Assembly (NCBI RefSeq): GCF_012027725.1
Contig: NZ_SJOU01000001.1
Span: 62,001-126,000 of the forward strand
Reading direction: 5' to 3'
DNA from: Olsenella sp. SW781
Lineage (GTDB): Bacteria; Actinomycetota; Coriobacteriia; Coriobacteriales; Atopobiaceae
DNA length: 64,000 nucleotides
The position numbers were made by a program, and so were the translations under genes. The notes beneath the pieces are model-generated. The model did not search any database. It was not told the origin of the DNA and saw only the letters and a program-made list of their open reading frames with translations. This document shows positions 63,691 to 64,000 of the stretch, one piece after another. The first letter of the stretch is position 1. Each line of letters starts with the position of its first letter.

Positions 63691-64000
63691 ATGGAAATCC
63701 TATTCGCAGTCGTGGGGCTCGTCATAGGCGCGGGCATCGTCTACTTCATCCTATCGGGGCAGAGCAACTCCAAGGTCAAGGCTGCCGAGGCCCAGCTCGA
63801 GAGCGCGCGCGTCGACGCCGACCGCGTCCGCGAGGAGGCCGCGCGCCAGGCCGAGAACGCCAAGAAGGAGGCCGTCCTCGAGGCCAAGGAGCAGATCCTC
63901 GCCCTCAAGCAGGCCTCCGAGCAGGAGGAGAAGAAGCGCAAGGGCGAGCTCCAGTCCCTCGAGAACCGCATCATGCAGCGCGAGGAGTCGCTCGACCACC
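63691..64000 (+). CDS. rny: Ribonuclease Y, N-terminal part (cut by window end)
   Basis: Membrane-anchored endoribonuclease that initiates mRNA decay. Visible 103 residues: a membrane helix (MEILFAVVGLVIGAGIVYFI) followed by a charged coiled coil rich in lysine, glutamate and alanine with the RNase Y pattern KKEAVLEAKEQI...RIMQREESLD. KH and HD domains lie beyond the window. GAGGAG precedes the ATG. recA-recX-rny is a common neighbourhood in Gram-positive bacteria, which supports the call. Confidence 0.88.
   Translation, partial: MEILFAVVGLVIGAGIVYFILSGQSNSKVKAAEAQLESARVDADRVREEAARQAENAKKEAVLEAKEQILALKQASEQEEKKRKGELQSLENRIMQREESLDH

Overview
The window is one contiguous stretch of a high-GC actinobacterial chromosome. 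The actinobacterial-type integration host factor in front of gmk, a perfect GAAC-N4-GTTC SOS box at recA, RNase Y and RNase J, and a GPH-transporter/hexuronate gene set together suggest a gut-type member of the Coriobacteriia (Olsenella/Atopobiaceae-like). Genus is inference only; there is no rRNA gene here.

Layout. 1-4.3 kb: pyrimidine operon pyrB(partial)-pyrC-pyrK-pyrD-pyrF with overlapping genes. 4.4-6.9 kb: mihF-gmk-rpoZ-thiI. 7.1-11.7 kb: DNA-uptake genes comEA-comEC, a small Phd/RelE-type toxin-antitoxin pair, and holA. 11.7-34.4 kb: a catabolic island lying between holA and rpsT, genes that are normally close together. It carries a GntR/FCD regulator, uxuB-uxuA-uxaC, kdgK-kdgA, a GH2 beta-glycosidase, two membrane-anchored GH3 enzymes of inverted domain order, a four-helix membrane protein, a GPH sugar symporter and two Vsr/DUF559-like nuclease genes. 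34.5-48.1 kb: rpsT, lepA, dusB, hemW, a dCMP deaminase (ComEB-like), two dnaJ genes, mtaB, phoH, ybeY, dgkA, era, recO. 48.2-64 kb: a class I glutamine amidotransferase, rpsO, pnp, RNase J, ftsK, a rodZ-like gene, a YajQ-family gene, rimO, pgsA, cinA-C, recA, recX and the start of rny.

How the island works. Six transcription units share a 16-bp palindrome with core TGATATATCA (or one mismatch) just upstream: uxuBA-uxaC, kdgKA, GH2, GH3-1, GH3-2 and the GPH symporter. The divergently oriented GntR protein is the obvious candidate to bind it. Together the genes make a complete route: glycoside import, release of glucuronate by GH2, isomerisation (UxaC), reduction (UxuB), dehydration (UxuA), phosphorylation (KdgK) and aldol cleavage (KdgA) to pyruvate and glyceraldehyde-3-phosphate. 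The extracellular GH3 enzymes presumably trim the glycoside first.

The most unusual content is non-coding. At least five unrelated families of palindromic repeat islands occupy the spacers, with unit spacings of 21, 41 and 61 bp. One family forms exact 61-bp tandem arrays of 43-nt hairpins at three loci. Two families bracket the two Vsr-like genes. A dodecamer GGCGAGAAGRAC occurs at least 25 times, over half of them between genes. A 37-nt perfect palindrome lies inside the dusB reading frame. Long antisense open frames are common because of the GC-rich codon usage and were left out.
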